Positions 16,145 through 23,760 of a stretch of 64,000 nt of DNA are shown here, piece after piece (position 1 is the first letter of the stretch; each line of letters begins with the position of its first letter). The translations under genes and the position numbers were made by a program. The notes under the pieces are model-generated. The model was not told the DNA's origin. It worked only from the letters and a program-made list of their open reading frames with translations, and did not search any database. Origin of the DNA: a virus; IMG/VR virus record IMGVR_UViG_3300042560_001323, positions 124,001 to 188,000 of that record; one strand, written 5' to 3'.

Positions 16145-16530
16145 CCGTTAAGTAGTGCTTCGTATTTTGACTGTAGCACTGCATTTGGCTTAGCTAGTGT
16201 TAACATCTTATCAGAATTAATGACAAATCTATTTGAATCAGTATATTCTAATAGATATGGAGAAAGTATAGAAAGATTTGCATCTTTTATAACAAATGGC
16301 TCAATCATAACCCATTCATTTTCTCCGTCTTCATCCACATTTTTAACTAGTTGAGTAATCAGTACAATATGTGAAAATACTACAATCCAAGCATCTACTT
16401 GTTTTTCTGTTGGTGGTAGTAATTTTGAGACGGATATTTTCTTTCTCGCTTTTGCTCTAGTTGCCTGCTGTGCCGGGGCGGCTTGTGGCATATTAACTTC
16501 AGTTAGCATTGTTTCAGTCATTTCATTCAT
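16141..16530 (-). CDS. Conserved cyanophage-type protein upstream of gp43
   Basis: A 129-residue protein starting MNEMTETMLTEVNMPQAAPA. The frame is open further upstream, but that stretch spans the hsp20 terminator, so the ATG at 16530 is chosen. A basic linker (RAKARKKISVSKLLPPTEKQ) precedes a domain with VDAWIVVFSHIVLITQLVKNVDEDGEN...VMIEPFVI. I remember similar proteins beside polymerase in cyanophages but know no function. Translational coupling to gp43 suggests a replication role. Confidence 0.7.
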   Translation of the reverse strand: MNEMTETMLTEVNMPQAAPAQQATRAKARKKISVSKLLPPTEKQVDAWIVVFSHIVLITQLVKNVDEDGENEWVMIEPFVIKDANLSILSPYLLEYTDSNRFVINSDKMLTLAKPNAVLQSKYEALLNG

Positions 16531-16540
16531 ATAAAATAGT

Positions 16541-16584
16541 AAAAAATAGCAGGGCTTTATCTGATATGTGCCAGATGCCCTGCT
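16541..16584 (-). terminator. Rho-independent terminator after hsp20
   Basis: Minus-strand AGCAGGGC / GCCCTGCT outer stem plus an inner ATCTG / CAGAT stem, followed by ATTTTTT. It isolates hsp20 from the polymerase operon. Confidence 0.85.
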
Positions 16585-16623
16585 TTTGATTGGCAACGAT
16601 AATTAGGGAGCAGCCCGTTCTAT

Positions 16624-17055
16624 TTAGAACCGATAATCCTGCCTCTTCTCGTGCTCAGGCACATAGCGATTGATGGTAACAGTCAGAAGACCGTTTGCAA
16701 AGGATACATTATCAACTCTCCAAGTTTCAGGTAGAACTCTTGCCCATTTGAAATTGCGGAAAGCAACTCCTCGTTCAATGTATGTATCCGTTGATTTTGT
16801 TTCCTTTGATCCTTCTACAATCAGATTTCCGTTTTCAGTGTATACTTTGAGTTCGGAACTATTGAAACCGGCTAGAGCCATTTCCACTCTACGACGGGTT
16901 TCCGATTCTTGGACAATATTTACTGGAGGGTAGGTTGTGTATGTCCCAGAAAGGGATGATACTCTATCAAAGAATGTATCAAAGCCTAGAGCATACCTTT
17001 CAATCTCATCAATAAGTTTTGGTAAATTAGCAGTAGTGTACCGCGAAATGGTCAT
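16624..17055 (-). CDS. hsp20: Small heat-shock protein Hsp20 (alpha-crystallin domain)
   Basis: A 143-residue ATP-independent chaperone. The start at 17055 (MTISRYTTANLPKLIDEIER) is set by an AAAGGAG ribosome site nine bases upstream. The alpha-crystallin domain runs from about 45 to 135, with PPVNIVQESETRRRVEMALAGF, an ELKVYTENGNLIVEGSKE strand pair, GVAFRNFKWARVLPE and NGLLTVTINR. Hsp20 is common in T4-like cyanophages. It stands alone between a late motif and a terminator, so it is probably a monocistronic late gene, perhaps for head or tail assembly. Confidence 0.93.
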   Translation of the reverse strand: MTISRYTTANLPKLIDEIERYALGFDTFFDRVSSLSGTYTTYPPVNIVQESETRRRVEMALAGFNSSELKVYTENGNLIVEGSKETKSTDTYIERGVAFRNFKWARVLPETWRVDNVSFANGLLTVTINRYVPEHEKRQDYRF

Positions 17056-17115
17056 TTTGTTTCTCCTTTTAAGCGAGTATATGAAAACAAGACCCATAAG
17101 GCATCTTGCTACGCA

Positions 17116-17122
17116 TATTTAG
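17116..17122 (-). promoter_or_regulatory. Late promoter -10 motif (CTAAATA) for hsp20
   Basis: CTAAATATG on the minus strand, about 61 bases before the hsp20 ATG at 17055. With the terminator at 16541-16584 it delimits a one-gene unit. Confidence 0.5.
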
Positions 17123-17160
17123 ATGAGGATTAACAAATGTTCAAGTAGGAAAAACCGAAC

Positions 17161-17613
17161 TCAGGTTGTTTGGTTTTCCGCCTTTGGAGTCTTCTTCTTG
17201 CCACCAATAGTGTACTTGGAAACCAATTCGTAATCCTGACGTTCCTTATAAGTAAGAACTTTAATAAGACTTAGAGGAGCCATATCTTCAATTTGTTCTG
17301 GTCTTACAATGTTGACAAGACCCCAATCACTTAGAAGTTTTGCAATTCTATTGCGTCTCCGAACATCATCTTCGGTTAAAGTACAATACTTACCATCAAG
17401 AGCAAAGAGTTCTTTATAAGAAATGATATAATATTTTCCTGATTTATGAAGAATGTGAGCACTCTGATATAGTTTCTTTTCGTGCTTACTTGAAATGCCT
17501 ACACGCTGCAGGGTTTCTTTAACAACTAGAAAAGTATCTGGTTCATCAAGTGTTACTTCAATCATCAGAGAGGGATTCCAATCAACATATCCCTCTTTAT
17601 TCAATTCACTCAT
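17161..17613 (-). CDS. regA: Translational repressor RegA
   Basis: A 150-residue RNA-binding repressor that in T4 blocks translation initiation of early mRNAs. Family sequence begins at residue 17 with MIEVTLDEPDTFLVVKETLQRVGI. It continues with KLYQSAHILHKSGKYYIISYKEL, RRNRIAKLLSDWGLVNIV and YELVSKYTIGGKKK. The start at 17613 overlaps the gp62 stop as ATGA and adds 16 residues relative to T4. An internal ATG at the family start is the alternative. Position after gp62 is canonical. Confidence 0.93.
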   Translation of the reverse strand: MSELNKEGYVDWNPSLMIEVTLDEPDTFLVVKETLQRVGISSKHEKKLYQSAHILHKSGKYYIISYKELFALDGKYCTLTEDDVRRRNRIAKLLSDWGLVNIVRPEQIEDMAPLSLIKVLTYKERQDYELVSKYTIGGKKKTPKAENQTT

Positions 17614-18002
17614 TTTCTCATTCCACCTTTATTCAATCTTTGTTTGATAAAATTTATCTCTTCTCTATTTAGAAGTCTTAGGGCTTCTAGTGCCCGTTTA
17701 TCATTGTAACCATAATATTCTTTAATTGTGGCTAGATTCTCTGCATCTTCTTTTTTAACCCAAGGGGTATATCTCTTTTTCTTTCTCAAAGAATGTAGAT
17801 AAAAGGCATATTGCATATCCTTAGAAATATAAGGATATTGATTAAGTTCATTGGCAAACAAAATCGTATCAAGATGCCCAGCAACACACTTATTGACAAT
17901 ATAAGGAGTATAGGAAGAAATATTTTCAGGAATCTCCTCAATAAGATTCTCTTTCGAGAAATTGATTGAAGTTAGCCACTGTCCTAAATCCGGTGCGGTC
18001 AT
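17610..18002 (-). CDS. 62: Clamp-loader small subunit gp62
   Basis: A 130-residue subunit that joins gp44 to load the gp45 clamp. Family signatures are YTPYIVNKCVAGHLDTILFANELN near residue 30 and FYLHSLRKKKRYTPWVKKED near 75. It is shorter than T4 gp62 but similar to cyanophage forms. It is coupled to regA by ATGA and directly follows the 83-residue gene. Confidence 0.9.
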   Translation of the reverse strand: MTAPDLGQWLTSINFSKENLIEEIPENISSYTPYIVNKCVAGHLDTILFANELNQYPYISKDMQYAFYLHSLRKKKRYTPWVKKEDAENLATIKEYYGYNDKRALEALRLLNREEINFIKQRLNKGGMRK

Positions 18003-18254
18003 TTATCCTAGGTCTTGTAGATAACCCGTTTCAAAAAATGCCTCTTGTTCCATATCAACAATAGGTGTTGCAAACTCAATAGGAGGATTTGCAGTTTCAA
18101 ACGTTTCAGTGCATAGACCAAAAAGTTCAATAAGGGTTAGCGTATCTGTTACATCAATTGCCTTTAGGTCTTTTTCAATGACCCACTCTTGAAATAGGTC
18201 AATCTCTTTCCAAGGGTCTTCGGAATAACCCCACGGCGGTTTAATGTCATTCAT
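18003..18254 (-). CDS. 83-residue hypothetical protein in clamp-loader operon
   Basis: An acidic protein starting MNDIKPPWGYSEDPWKEIDL. No known domain is present. It lies immediately before gp62 without a gap and 11 bases after the P-loop kinase gene, so it is co-transcribed with the clamp loader. Confidence 0.65.
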   Translation of the reverse strand: MNDIKPPWGYSEDPWKEIDLFQEWVIEKDLKAIDVTDTLTLIELFGLCTETFETANPPIEFATPIVDMEQEAFFETGYLQDLG

Positions 18255-18265
18255 TTATCATTTCC

Positions 18266-18802
18266 TCAAAGGTATTTTAAAATTTCTAAATCTCTTTCTT
18301 CATCCGGGCCGGTTATCATAATTGGAGAGTTGCCAGTAATTTTCATCAGAGTTGTAAAAACAAATTCATCAACCTCTCTTGCCTGTTCTTCGGTTTCGTA
18401 CCTTCCTCTGGGGTCAAATGGTTTATTCCTTTGCAGGAAAAAATTTTTGTAAGTGACTCCGTGTTTTTGTGCGTGACAAATGAATGAATTCGCTGCAACG
18501 CTAACATAGTTTTCTCTACCTTTTAAATTGTATTCCTGATAAACCCCGGCAAGGAGAACGGGGCTATCTGTAACAATATAGTCAACTTTACCATAAAGAA
18601 GACTCTCATAAGAACTCTGTTTTCCTAAAAAATACAGATGATCCCATTCACCGGGGCGGCGGTTGTTCCAAGCCCAATTTTTAACATACTCACGAACCAA
18701 CTCAACATTATTTCCCAAAAGTTTTAATCTGGCATATAAAAGTGCAGCAGTAGTTGATTTGCCACAACCCGAACCACCAAACAAGTTGATTACTAAAGTC
18801 AT
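18266..18802 (-). CDS. P-loop kinase-like ATPase
   Basis: A 178-residue P-loop protein with Walker A GGSGCGKST at residues 9-17. A VREYVKNWAWNNRRPGEWDH segment and Walker B-like YIVTDSPVLL follow, then an R-rich lid (NKPFDPRGRYETEEQAREVD). The pattern resembles AAA_28/NadR-like kinases found in phages, which phosphorylate nucleosides, nucleotides or nicotinamide riboside. The substrate is not evident. It is inserted between gp44 and gp62 with two other small genes. Confidence 0.78.
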   Translation of the reverse strand: MTLVINLFGGSGCGKSTTAALLYARLKLLGNNVELVREYVKNWAWNNRRPGEWDHLYFLGKQSSYESLLYGKVDYIVTDSPVLLAGVYQEYNLKGRENYVSVAANSFICHAQKHGVTYKNFFLQRNKPFDPRGRYETEEQAREVDEFVFTTLMKITGNSPIMITGPDEERDLEILKYL

Positions 18803-18808
18803 CTATTC

Positions 18809-19171
18809 TCAACCCCCTACTGTCGCGGGAGCAATACGAGTAGACATCGCATCACGGATAAACTTCGCGGCACCCCCCTCTGGTAGATTTGCCACATCAA
18901 TATAAAAAACATTCTTTCCAGTTGCTGTTTCGCGCAGATAATCTGGTAGACCCTTATAAAGGCTATAAGCATATTGCCGTTGCTCTTCGGTTAGTGAATC
19001 TTGATGTAGTTCACTAAACTCGCCAGCGGCCTCTTCTCCTAAAAGGTCCATAACAATGTTTGGTTTCCAGTTGTCATATGCAAAAGGATTCTGCCAAGTT
19101 GAGTCTTCGGTTAGATTGTCATAAAAAACTGTTGCAAGTGTAGCCAGGTCGTCGGTTTGATTTCGGTTCAT
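18809..19171 (-). CDS. Small protein with a portal-like FYIDVxNLP segment
   Basis: A 120-residue protein starting MNRNQTDDLATLATVFYDNL. The ATG at 19171 is preferred to an upstream GTG inside gp44. Residues about 88-110 (NVFYIDVANLPEGGAAKFIRDAM) strikingly resemble the gp20 portal segment RIFYIDVGNLPKPKAEQFLREQM of this phage. The first 85 residues are acidic and helical, with EEAAGEFSELHQDSLTEEQRQYAY. The function is unknown. It follows gp44 by two bases and belongs to the replication operon. Confidence 0.68.
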   Translation of the reverse strand: MNRNQTDDLATLATVFYDNLTEDSTWQNPFAYDNWKPNIVMDLLGEEAAGEFSELHQDSLTEEQRQYAYSLYKGLPDYLRETATGKNVFYIDVANLPEGGAAKFIRDAMSTRIAPATVGG

Positions 19172-19173
19172 AA

Positions 19174-20118
19174 TTAATTCCACTCGAGTTCATACATAAT
19201 TTCAGTTACACAAGACATCATATTGATTTCTTGGTCTGCAACTCTAGTTGCTAAATCCTGGTATTTTGCCAGAATTACAATACAAGGAGGAATCGTTGCT
19301 TTAACGATTTCTTCATTTTTCCATAACTCATCAAATATTTTTCTGATGGTGATGGATGGGTCGTTATCAATGTTCTGAACAACCCATTTTCGCACATTAG
19401 CATAGTTCTTGCTCTTAATGTGCTGAAATAATTCAATAACTGAAACATCGGATGTTGTTCCAAGAATACCAACATCAATGATGCCGTTTCTTGCATATCC
19501 CTGAAGTTCTAGAAGTGTTCTCCTAAAATCAGGATAATATTTACCAACATAAGACGCAACAACTTTTTTGTCAAACTCAATGTTCTCTGTTTCTAAAATC
19601 GTGCAAACACTCTTAAAGAATCTAGCAAGAATCTTTTGTTTTTCGTCAGACGGAAAGGTGAAGTCCTTATTAATACACCTTGAGCACAGGGCCTTGTCAA
19701 TTCGGTTCTTGTAATTACAAGTGAAGATGAAGACACAGTTTGATTGAAAGTCTTCAATAAATGCCCGAAGTGCAAGTTGTGCATCGTGAGTGAGATTGTC
19801 CGCCTCGTCAATCAGTAGGAACTTCTTTCCGGTTGATGAAAGTGAAATCGTAGAAGCATATGACTTGACCTTATTGCGAATCACATCAATACTTCTTTCT
19901 TCACTTCCATTAATCTTTATGAAGTCTCTACCTAGTTCATCAGCAAGTGCAAGTGTTACTGATGTTTTTCCAGTTCCAGACGGACCAGAAAGAAGAAGAT
20001 TTGGTACATTTCCTGAATCTCTCAGTTCAATAAAGTATGACTTTATTTGCTCTGGGAGAATACAGTCATCTACCGTTTTTGGCCTATATTTTTCGATGAA
20101 GAGGAACTCATTGTTCAT
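19174..20118 (-). CDS. 44: Clamp-loader large subunit gp44 (AAA+ ATPase)
   Basis: A 314-residue AAA+ protein that opens and loads the gp45 ring. Walker A is SGPSGTGKTS (about 43-52), Walker B is FLLIDEADNL, and sensor I lies in CVFIFTCNYKNRI. The arginine-finger region CSRCINKDF (family consensus SRC) follows. Length and order beside gp45 and gp62 match T4. The extra small gene between gp45 and gp44 is unusual. Confidence 0.96.
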   Translation of the reverse strand: MNNEFLFIEKYRPKTVDDCILPEQIKSYFIELRDSGNVPNLLLSGPSGTGKTSVTLALADELGRDFIKINGSEERSIDVIRNKVKSYASTISLSSTGKKFLLIDEADNLTHDAQLALRAFIEDFQSNCVFIFTCNYKNRIDKALCSRCINKDFTFPSDEKQKILARFFKSVCTILETENIEFDKKVVASYVGKYYPDFRRTLLELQGYARNGIIDVGILGTTSDVSVIELFQHIKSKNYANVRKWVVQNIDNDPSITIRKIFDELWKNEEIVKATIPPCIVILAKYQDLATRVADQEINMMSCVTEIMYELEWN

Positions 20119-20136
20119 TATATAAAATTTGCAGGT

Positions 20137-20727
20137 TTAATCAAATAGTTCAACGTCTTCAATAAAAGATTTTAAGTCTTCTTCTGTCACAGAGACACCA
20201 TTTTCCACCTTGACTTTAGGTCCAATAAAATCATTGATTCGTTGGATTCTCGTTTCAATGTCTTTTACATCAAGAGCGTGAAGTTCATAATGTCCAGTAA
20301 AGTCAAACAGCGGAACAAAGGTTAGAGAATCACCCCGTTCAAAGAGTTTGTGCATACCCATTAGTTCATAAGTGGCATACCAGGCGGCATTCCTGGCGGC
20401 ATACCCGGCGGCATACCCGGCGGCATACCCGGCGGCATCCCAGGCGGCATACCCGGCGGCATCCCAGGCGGCATTCCTGGCGGCATACCCGGCGGCAGAC
20501 CCGGCGGCATCCCTGGCGGCATCCCTGGCGGCATCCCTGGCGGCAGAGTCTAGGGCACGGTAGCGGCGGGCAACTTCATTCCATTGGTCGGCAGTAAGAC
20601 CATCCGTAAACCACCAGAAGTTAAGGACGGTTTCGTAGTTTGGTCCTAGAAAATTCTGTGGATTTTTTAGGGCTTCAGGGTTTTGAAGGTAGTTGGAGAA
20701 GTTTTGATGTGCTTTGGAGTAGTTCAT
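20137..20727 (-). CDS. Alanine-rich tetrapeptide-repeat protein between gp45 and gp44
   Basis: A 196-residue protein in three parts. The N-terminal block (1-60) has [24 protein letters not shown]. Residues 61-118 are about 14 tandem four-residue units of the form AA-x-x ([16 protein letters not shown]), and a C-terminal block (119-196) follows. The repeat probably forms a long alanine helix or stack. It is coupled to gp45 by ATGA. Similar Ala-repeat proteins occur in many phages and bacteria, without a known function that I can cite. Repeat number may vary between isolates. Confidence 0.75.
   Translation of the reverse strand: MNYSKAHQNFSNYLQNPEALKNPQNFLGPNYETVLNFWWFTDGLTADQWNEVARRYRALDSAARDAARDAARDAAGSAAGYAARNAAWDAAGYAAWDAAGYAAGYAAGYAARNAAWYATYELMGMHKLFERGDSLTFVPLFDFTGHYELHALDVKDIETRIQRINDFIGPKVKVENGVSVTEEDLKSFIEDVELFD
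20374..20547 (-). repeat. 12-bp tandem repeat (about 14 copies) encoding AA-x-x units
   Basis: In the coding direction the unit is GCCGCC followed by six variable bases, consensus GCCGCCGGGTAT or GCCGCCAGGGAT. Base composition is far more GC-rich than the flanking DNA. It lies wholly within the coding frame, so changes in copy number keep the frame. Confidence 0.93.
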
Positions 20728-21416
20728 AAGTCATTAAAAGAACTGTCAGGTTCTAGGGCAATAACATATTCAAGTTCTTGGTTTGCATTGCTGAACTTGG
20801 AAGCAAATCTACCGCCAGGAAAACGGGCGATATCCAGTTGATAAGAGCCAGGAAGAATCATAATGTTCTTCTCTACGAAGTTAAGAGCGAACTCATTTTC
20901 AGTTGTTCCTAGAGTAATGTTGTAACTCTTTGATGTTGTTTCTTCTTTATTGTGAACAACAAGTTCTACTTGCCCTTCTGCACCAACAAGAGAAAGGTCA
21001 GTAAGAAAGTACATACTTGCAGCCTTACGAACACGTTCAATAACATCAGAATCAAGATTTACACTGAGAACAATATCTTCAAAAGGATAGTCTTGAGTAG
21101 GAATGTTAAGATTCTTAGTCAGTGAAAACAGGTCAGCATAATAAAACTTCATCTTAGTGTGACCTTGGCTGACAAGAATATAATGTTCATCTGAAAAGTC
21201 TACATCTGCATCTTTATGGAGCGAGAAAATATTCAGGAATTGGCGCAGTTCATAAATCGGAATATCACGGGGAAATGTTTCAGCAACAGTAGTCTTGGCA
21301 AAAACATTACGCTCAGAATTAATAGTTCGGATAACATTTCCAGGTGAAATAACAATAGAGTTATTAATTGCCGAAAAGTTTTTCAATAGTTCAATAGTTT
21401 CAGGAGAAAGTCTCAT
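20724..21416 (-). CDS. 45: Sliding clamp gp45
   Basis: A 230-residue processivity clamp that tethers gp43 and, in T4, also activates late transcription with gp55 and gp33. Recognisable blocks are MRLSPETIELLKNFSAINNS, IVISPGNVIRTIN and VFAKTTVAETFPRDIPIYEL. They continue with FSLHKDADVDFSDEHYILVS and PGSYQLDIARFPGGRFASKF. It overlaps the following Ala-repeat gene by ATGA and starts inside the end of the 104-residue gene. Confidence 0.95.
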   Translation of the reverse strand: MRLSPETIELLKNFSAINNSIVISPGNVIRTINSERNVFAKTTVAETFPRDIPIYELRQFLNIFSLHKDADVDFSDEHYILVSQGHTKMKFYYADLFSLTKNLNIPTQDYPFEDIVLSVNLDSDVIERVRKAASMYFLTDLSLVGAEGQVELVVHNKEETTSKSYNITLGTTENEFALNFVEKNIMILPGSYQLDIARFPGGRFASKFSNANQELEYVIALEPDSSFNDL

Positions 21417-21714
21417 ATTGTTCAGTAGTAGGTTTATCGTGATTTGAGAAATGGAATAGAAAGATGCCGAAGTGAATAATCTTTAGACAATCGGCCTTAG
21501 AAAGTCCGTTCTTCTTTCCATATCTGCTTGCATATTTGATAATGCTAGAGCGCGAAAATGGAATACCATCTCCAATCGCTGAAATTAGGTCCATTGCCTG
21601 AACTCCATTTTCTCCAACATAATGAGCACCATATGTGCTAATCAAATATTCTTCAATTTGTTTGAGGATTTCACCCTCGTTATATTTCCAAAAGTGCTGG
21701 TTTTTATCTGTCAT
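21400..21714 (-). CDS. DUF3310-like small protein
   Basis: A 104-residue protein. The block HYVGENGVQAMDLISAIGDG...SSIIKYASRYGKKNGLSKADCLKIIHFGIF follows the DUF3310 layout, a phage family annotated as nucleotide-kinase-like. A strong AAGGAGG ribosome site precedes its ATG. It overlaps gp45 by 17 bases. The family match is from memory of the pattern and is moderate. Confidence 0.7.
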   Translation of the reverse strand: MTDKNQHFWKYNEGEILKQIEEYLISTYGAHYVGENGVQAMDLISAIGDGIPFSRSSIIKYASRYGKKNGLSKADCLKIIHFGIFLFHFSNHDKPTTEQYETFS

Positions 21715-21771
21715 AAGTTTTCCTCCTTGTTTATTAAGGTATCACTAAAAACACATTAGCGGTGCTTATAT

Positions 21772-21793
21772 GTGCCAGTTCGTCAAGTGGCAC
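21772..21793 (-). other. Hairpin spanning the gp46 stop codon
   Basis: Minus-strand GTGCCA and TGGCAC arms separated by ten bases enclose the gp46 TGA. No T run follows, so it does not look like a terminator. It could be an RNA-processing or translational-control structure in the 68-base gap before the DUF3310-like gene. Confidence 0.4.
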
Positions 21794-23501
21794 GGGCAAT
21801 GCGGCTGAAGTTACCCTGCTTCTCAAATTCAATAACGTGCTCAAACTTTTCTGTCACTCCTTCTCGATGAGAAATAATGAACGTATTAGTATCAGTAAAG
21901 ACATACTTGATAATTTTAATGAATTCTTCCATACCAGATTCATCAAGTGAACTGTCTAAAATCTCATCAAAGATGAGCAGATTTGTATTAGTTGAGTTCT
22001 TGATTTTTACAAGTTCCCTAAACGTCCAAAGAATGCTAAGATTAATTCGTTGCTTCTGTCCTTCTGAGAATGAACCATAAGAGAAGTTATCGTATAATGG
22101 GGAGTTGATTGTTTCATTGAACTCTTCATCAAAGTTGAAGTTGATGAACATATCCATCGTATTGAGATACTTGTTAATCAGCTGATTGATTACTGGTAGA
22201 TACTTCCGAATAATTCTAGTCTTAACTCCGCCATCTTTAAGAAGACCACTCATATACTCATAATACTGCAGTGAATCCTTCTTCTTAATAAAGTCAGATT
22301 GAATTTGCAGTAAATCGGTCTCAAGTTGAGATAGCTTTTCATTTTCGCTATTGCGATTTTGAATACTTTCTTGAATAGATTCAATCTCCTGATTCAATTC
22401 AGAAATCTGCTTTTGAGCGTGAGTGATTTGAATATTATGAGACTGAATCCTCTGATTAAGTTGTATAATTTGTTGAGATAGTTTTGTGAAAGTTCCTTGT
22501 TTTTCATCTTCTTTTTCAATTGCATCAGTTAGTTCTTTAAATGCAACAGTTAATTCCTCTGATGATTTTTGATACTCCCCGATTTTGGAGTGTTTGAAAC
22601 CTTCGTCAATTTCTTGAGTGCAAGTTGGACAAACTGAATTTTCGGTAAAGAACTTAAGGTCTTTGTTGATTGTCCCGATTCTTTGAGATAGTTTACCTTT
22701 TAAGGTTCCAAGTTTCTTAAGTTTTTCTCCAGACGAAGAAACATCAACGATTGTTTGGTTAAGTTCTTCTACTTTCTCTTCAATCATTGTGTTATTTTCT
22801 AGGGTTTTATCAATGAAGTTTGATAACTCTTCAATTCGTGATTGCTTTTCGTTGATTCTGTTGTTGCCTTCTTTTTCAATTCCTTCAATGAAACTTCTCT
22901 GCATTACTGCCTTTTCGTGAAGATGAGTCTCTGAAATATTAAGTTGTTTCAGTTCATCTTTGATCGTCTTGAGTTTATCTTTAAGAATAACATTCATTGA
23001 AGAGAAAATACGAATATCTAACAAATCTTCAATAATTTCCCGTCTAGAAGCAAGGGGCAATTGCATAAATGGCACATAATTGCTACTACCAAGAATGACA
23101 ATCTGAATGAACGTCTTATAGTTCATCTTTAGAACATTTTGTTCAAACCACTTTTGTTGATCTACGGCAGAGGCATCTTGCTCAATTAATTGCCCATTTC
23201 TATACAGTTCAAAAATATTTGGTTTGAGTCCTCTTCTCACCATCCATTGTGTTTGGTTTGCTGAAAACTCTAGTTCAACAACGCAGTCTTTCTCATTAAT
23301 TGAGTTAATCAATTGTGGAAGATTAACTGGTCTATATGCTTTCTTGAATAGGGCGAAGGTAATAGATTCAATAACCGTTGACTTTGAACTTCCATTTTTA
23401 CCAATAAGAAGTGTTGTCGGGTTTTTATTCAGTTCAATCTCAACAAAATTATTACCAACGGAAAGGAGGTTCTTATAGCGTACTTTCTCTAAGGTTATCA
23501 T
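21783..23501 (-). CDS. 46: Recombination endonuclease subunit gp46 (Rad50/SbcC-like)
   Basis: A 572-residue ABC-type ATPase that with gp47 processes DNA ends and degrades host DNA. Walker A is LIGKNGSSKST (about 32-42). A coiled-coil region of about 170-400 holds the zinc hook CPTC near residue 292. Signature motif YGSFSEGQKQRINLS and Walker B LLIFDEILDSSLDESG follow, with the FIISHRE switch near the end. The ATG at 23501 is chosen over the preceding TTG. It overlaps the DUF3110 gene by 29 bases. Confidence 0.95.
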   Translation of the reverse strand: MITLEKVRYKNLLSVGNNFVEIELNKNPTTLLIGKNGSSKSTVIESITFALFKKAYRPVNLPQLINSINEKDCVVELEFSANQTQWMVRRGLKPNIFELYRNGQLIEQDASAVDQQKWFEQNVLKMNYKTFIQIVILGSSNYVPFMQLPLASRREIIEDLLDIRIFSSMNVILKDKLKTIKDELKQLNISETHLHEKAVMQRSFIEGIEKEGNNRINEKQSRIEELSNFIDKTLENNTMIEEKVEELNQTIVDVSSSGEKLKKLGTLKGKLSQRIGTINKDLKFFTENSVCPTCTQEIDEGFKHSKIGEYQKSSEELTVAFKELTDAIEKEDEKQGTFTKLSQQIIQLNQRIQSHNIQITHAQKQISELNQEIESIQESIQNRNSENEKLSQLETDLLQIQSDFIKKKDSLQYYEYMSGLLKDGGVKTRIIRKYLPVINQLINKYLNTMDMFINFNFDEEFNETINSPLYDNFSYGSFSEGQKQRINLSILWTFRELVKIKNSTNTNLLIFDEILDSSLDESGMEEFIKIIKYVFTDTNTFIISHREGVTEKFEHVIEFEKQGNFSRIARAT

Positions 23502-23760
23502 CAAAAATCACAGGAGGAACAACAATATCGTCTGGTCTAATAATCGTGTATTTTGTATTTGTTAATTCACAAGTTATAAGAAGTTGTTTATCTTCATATT
23601 CAAAAATTTCAGTTTTAGGGTATCCACTTTCTTCAAGTTGCATTGCAAATCTTGAAACATCATCCTCTTCTTGAAAAAAATAGATTACCTTTTCTCCCTT
23701 TTCATTGATAACAGAAAAGGCACCTTTTTCTTCAGAACCTCTCATTGAAATTAAAAACAT
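23473..23760 (-). CDS. DUF3110-like protein between genes 46 and 47
   Basis: A 95-residue protein starting MFLISMRGSEEKGAFSVINE. It has VIYFFQEEDDVSRFAMQLEESGYP and a closing RPDDIVVPP. This matches the DUF3110 pattern, a family I associate with cyanobacteria, plastid lineages and cyanophages. It lies inside the otherwise conserved gp47-gp46 pair, overlapping both. The function is unknown. Its presence is one of the stronger host hints in the window. Confidence 0.75.
   Translation of the reverse strand: MFLISMRGSEEKGAFSVINEKGEKVIYFFQEEDDVSRFAMQLEESGYPKTEIFEYEDKQLLITCELTNTKYTIIRPDDIVVPPVIFDDNLRESTL

Noticed and set aside
16531-16596. N-terminal extension of the gene upstream of gp43
   Set aside because: The extension would translate the hsp20 terminator; the ATG at 16530 directly after the T run is a better start.
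20372-20563. Plus-strand open frame rich in AAYP and AASQ units
   Set aside because: It is the opposite-strand reading of the 12-base repeat in the Ala-repeat gene; the repeat keeps all frames open and it has no ribosome site.
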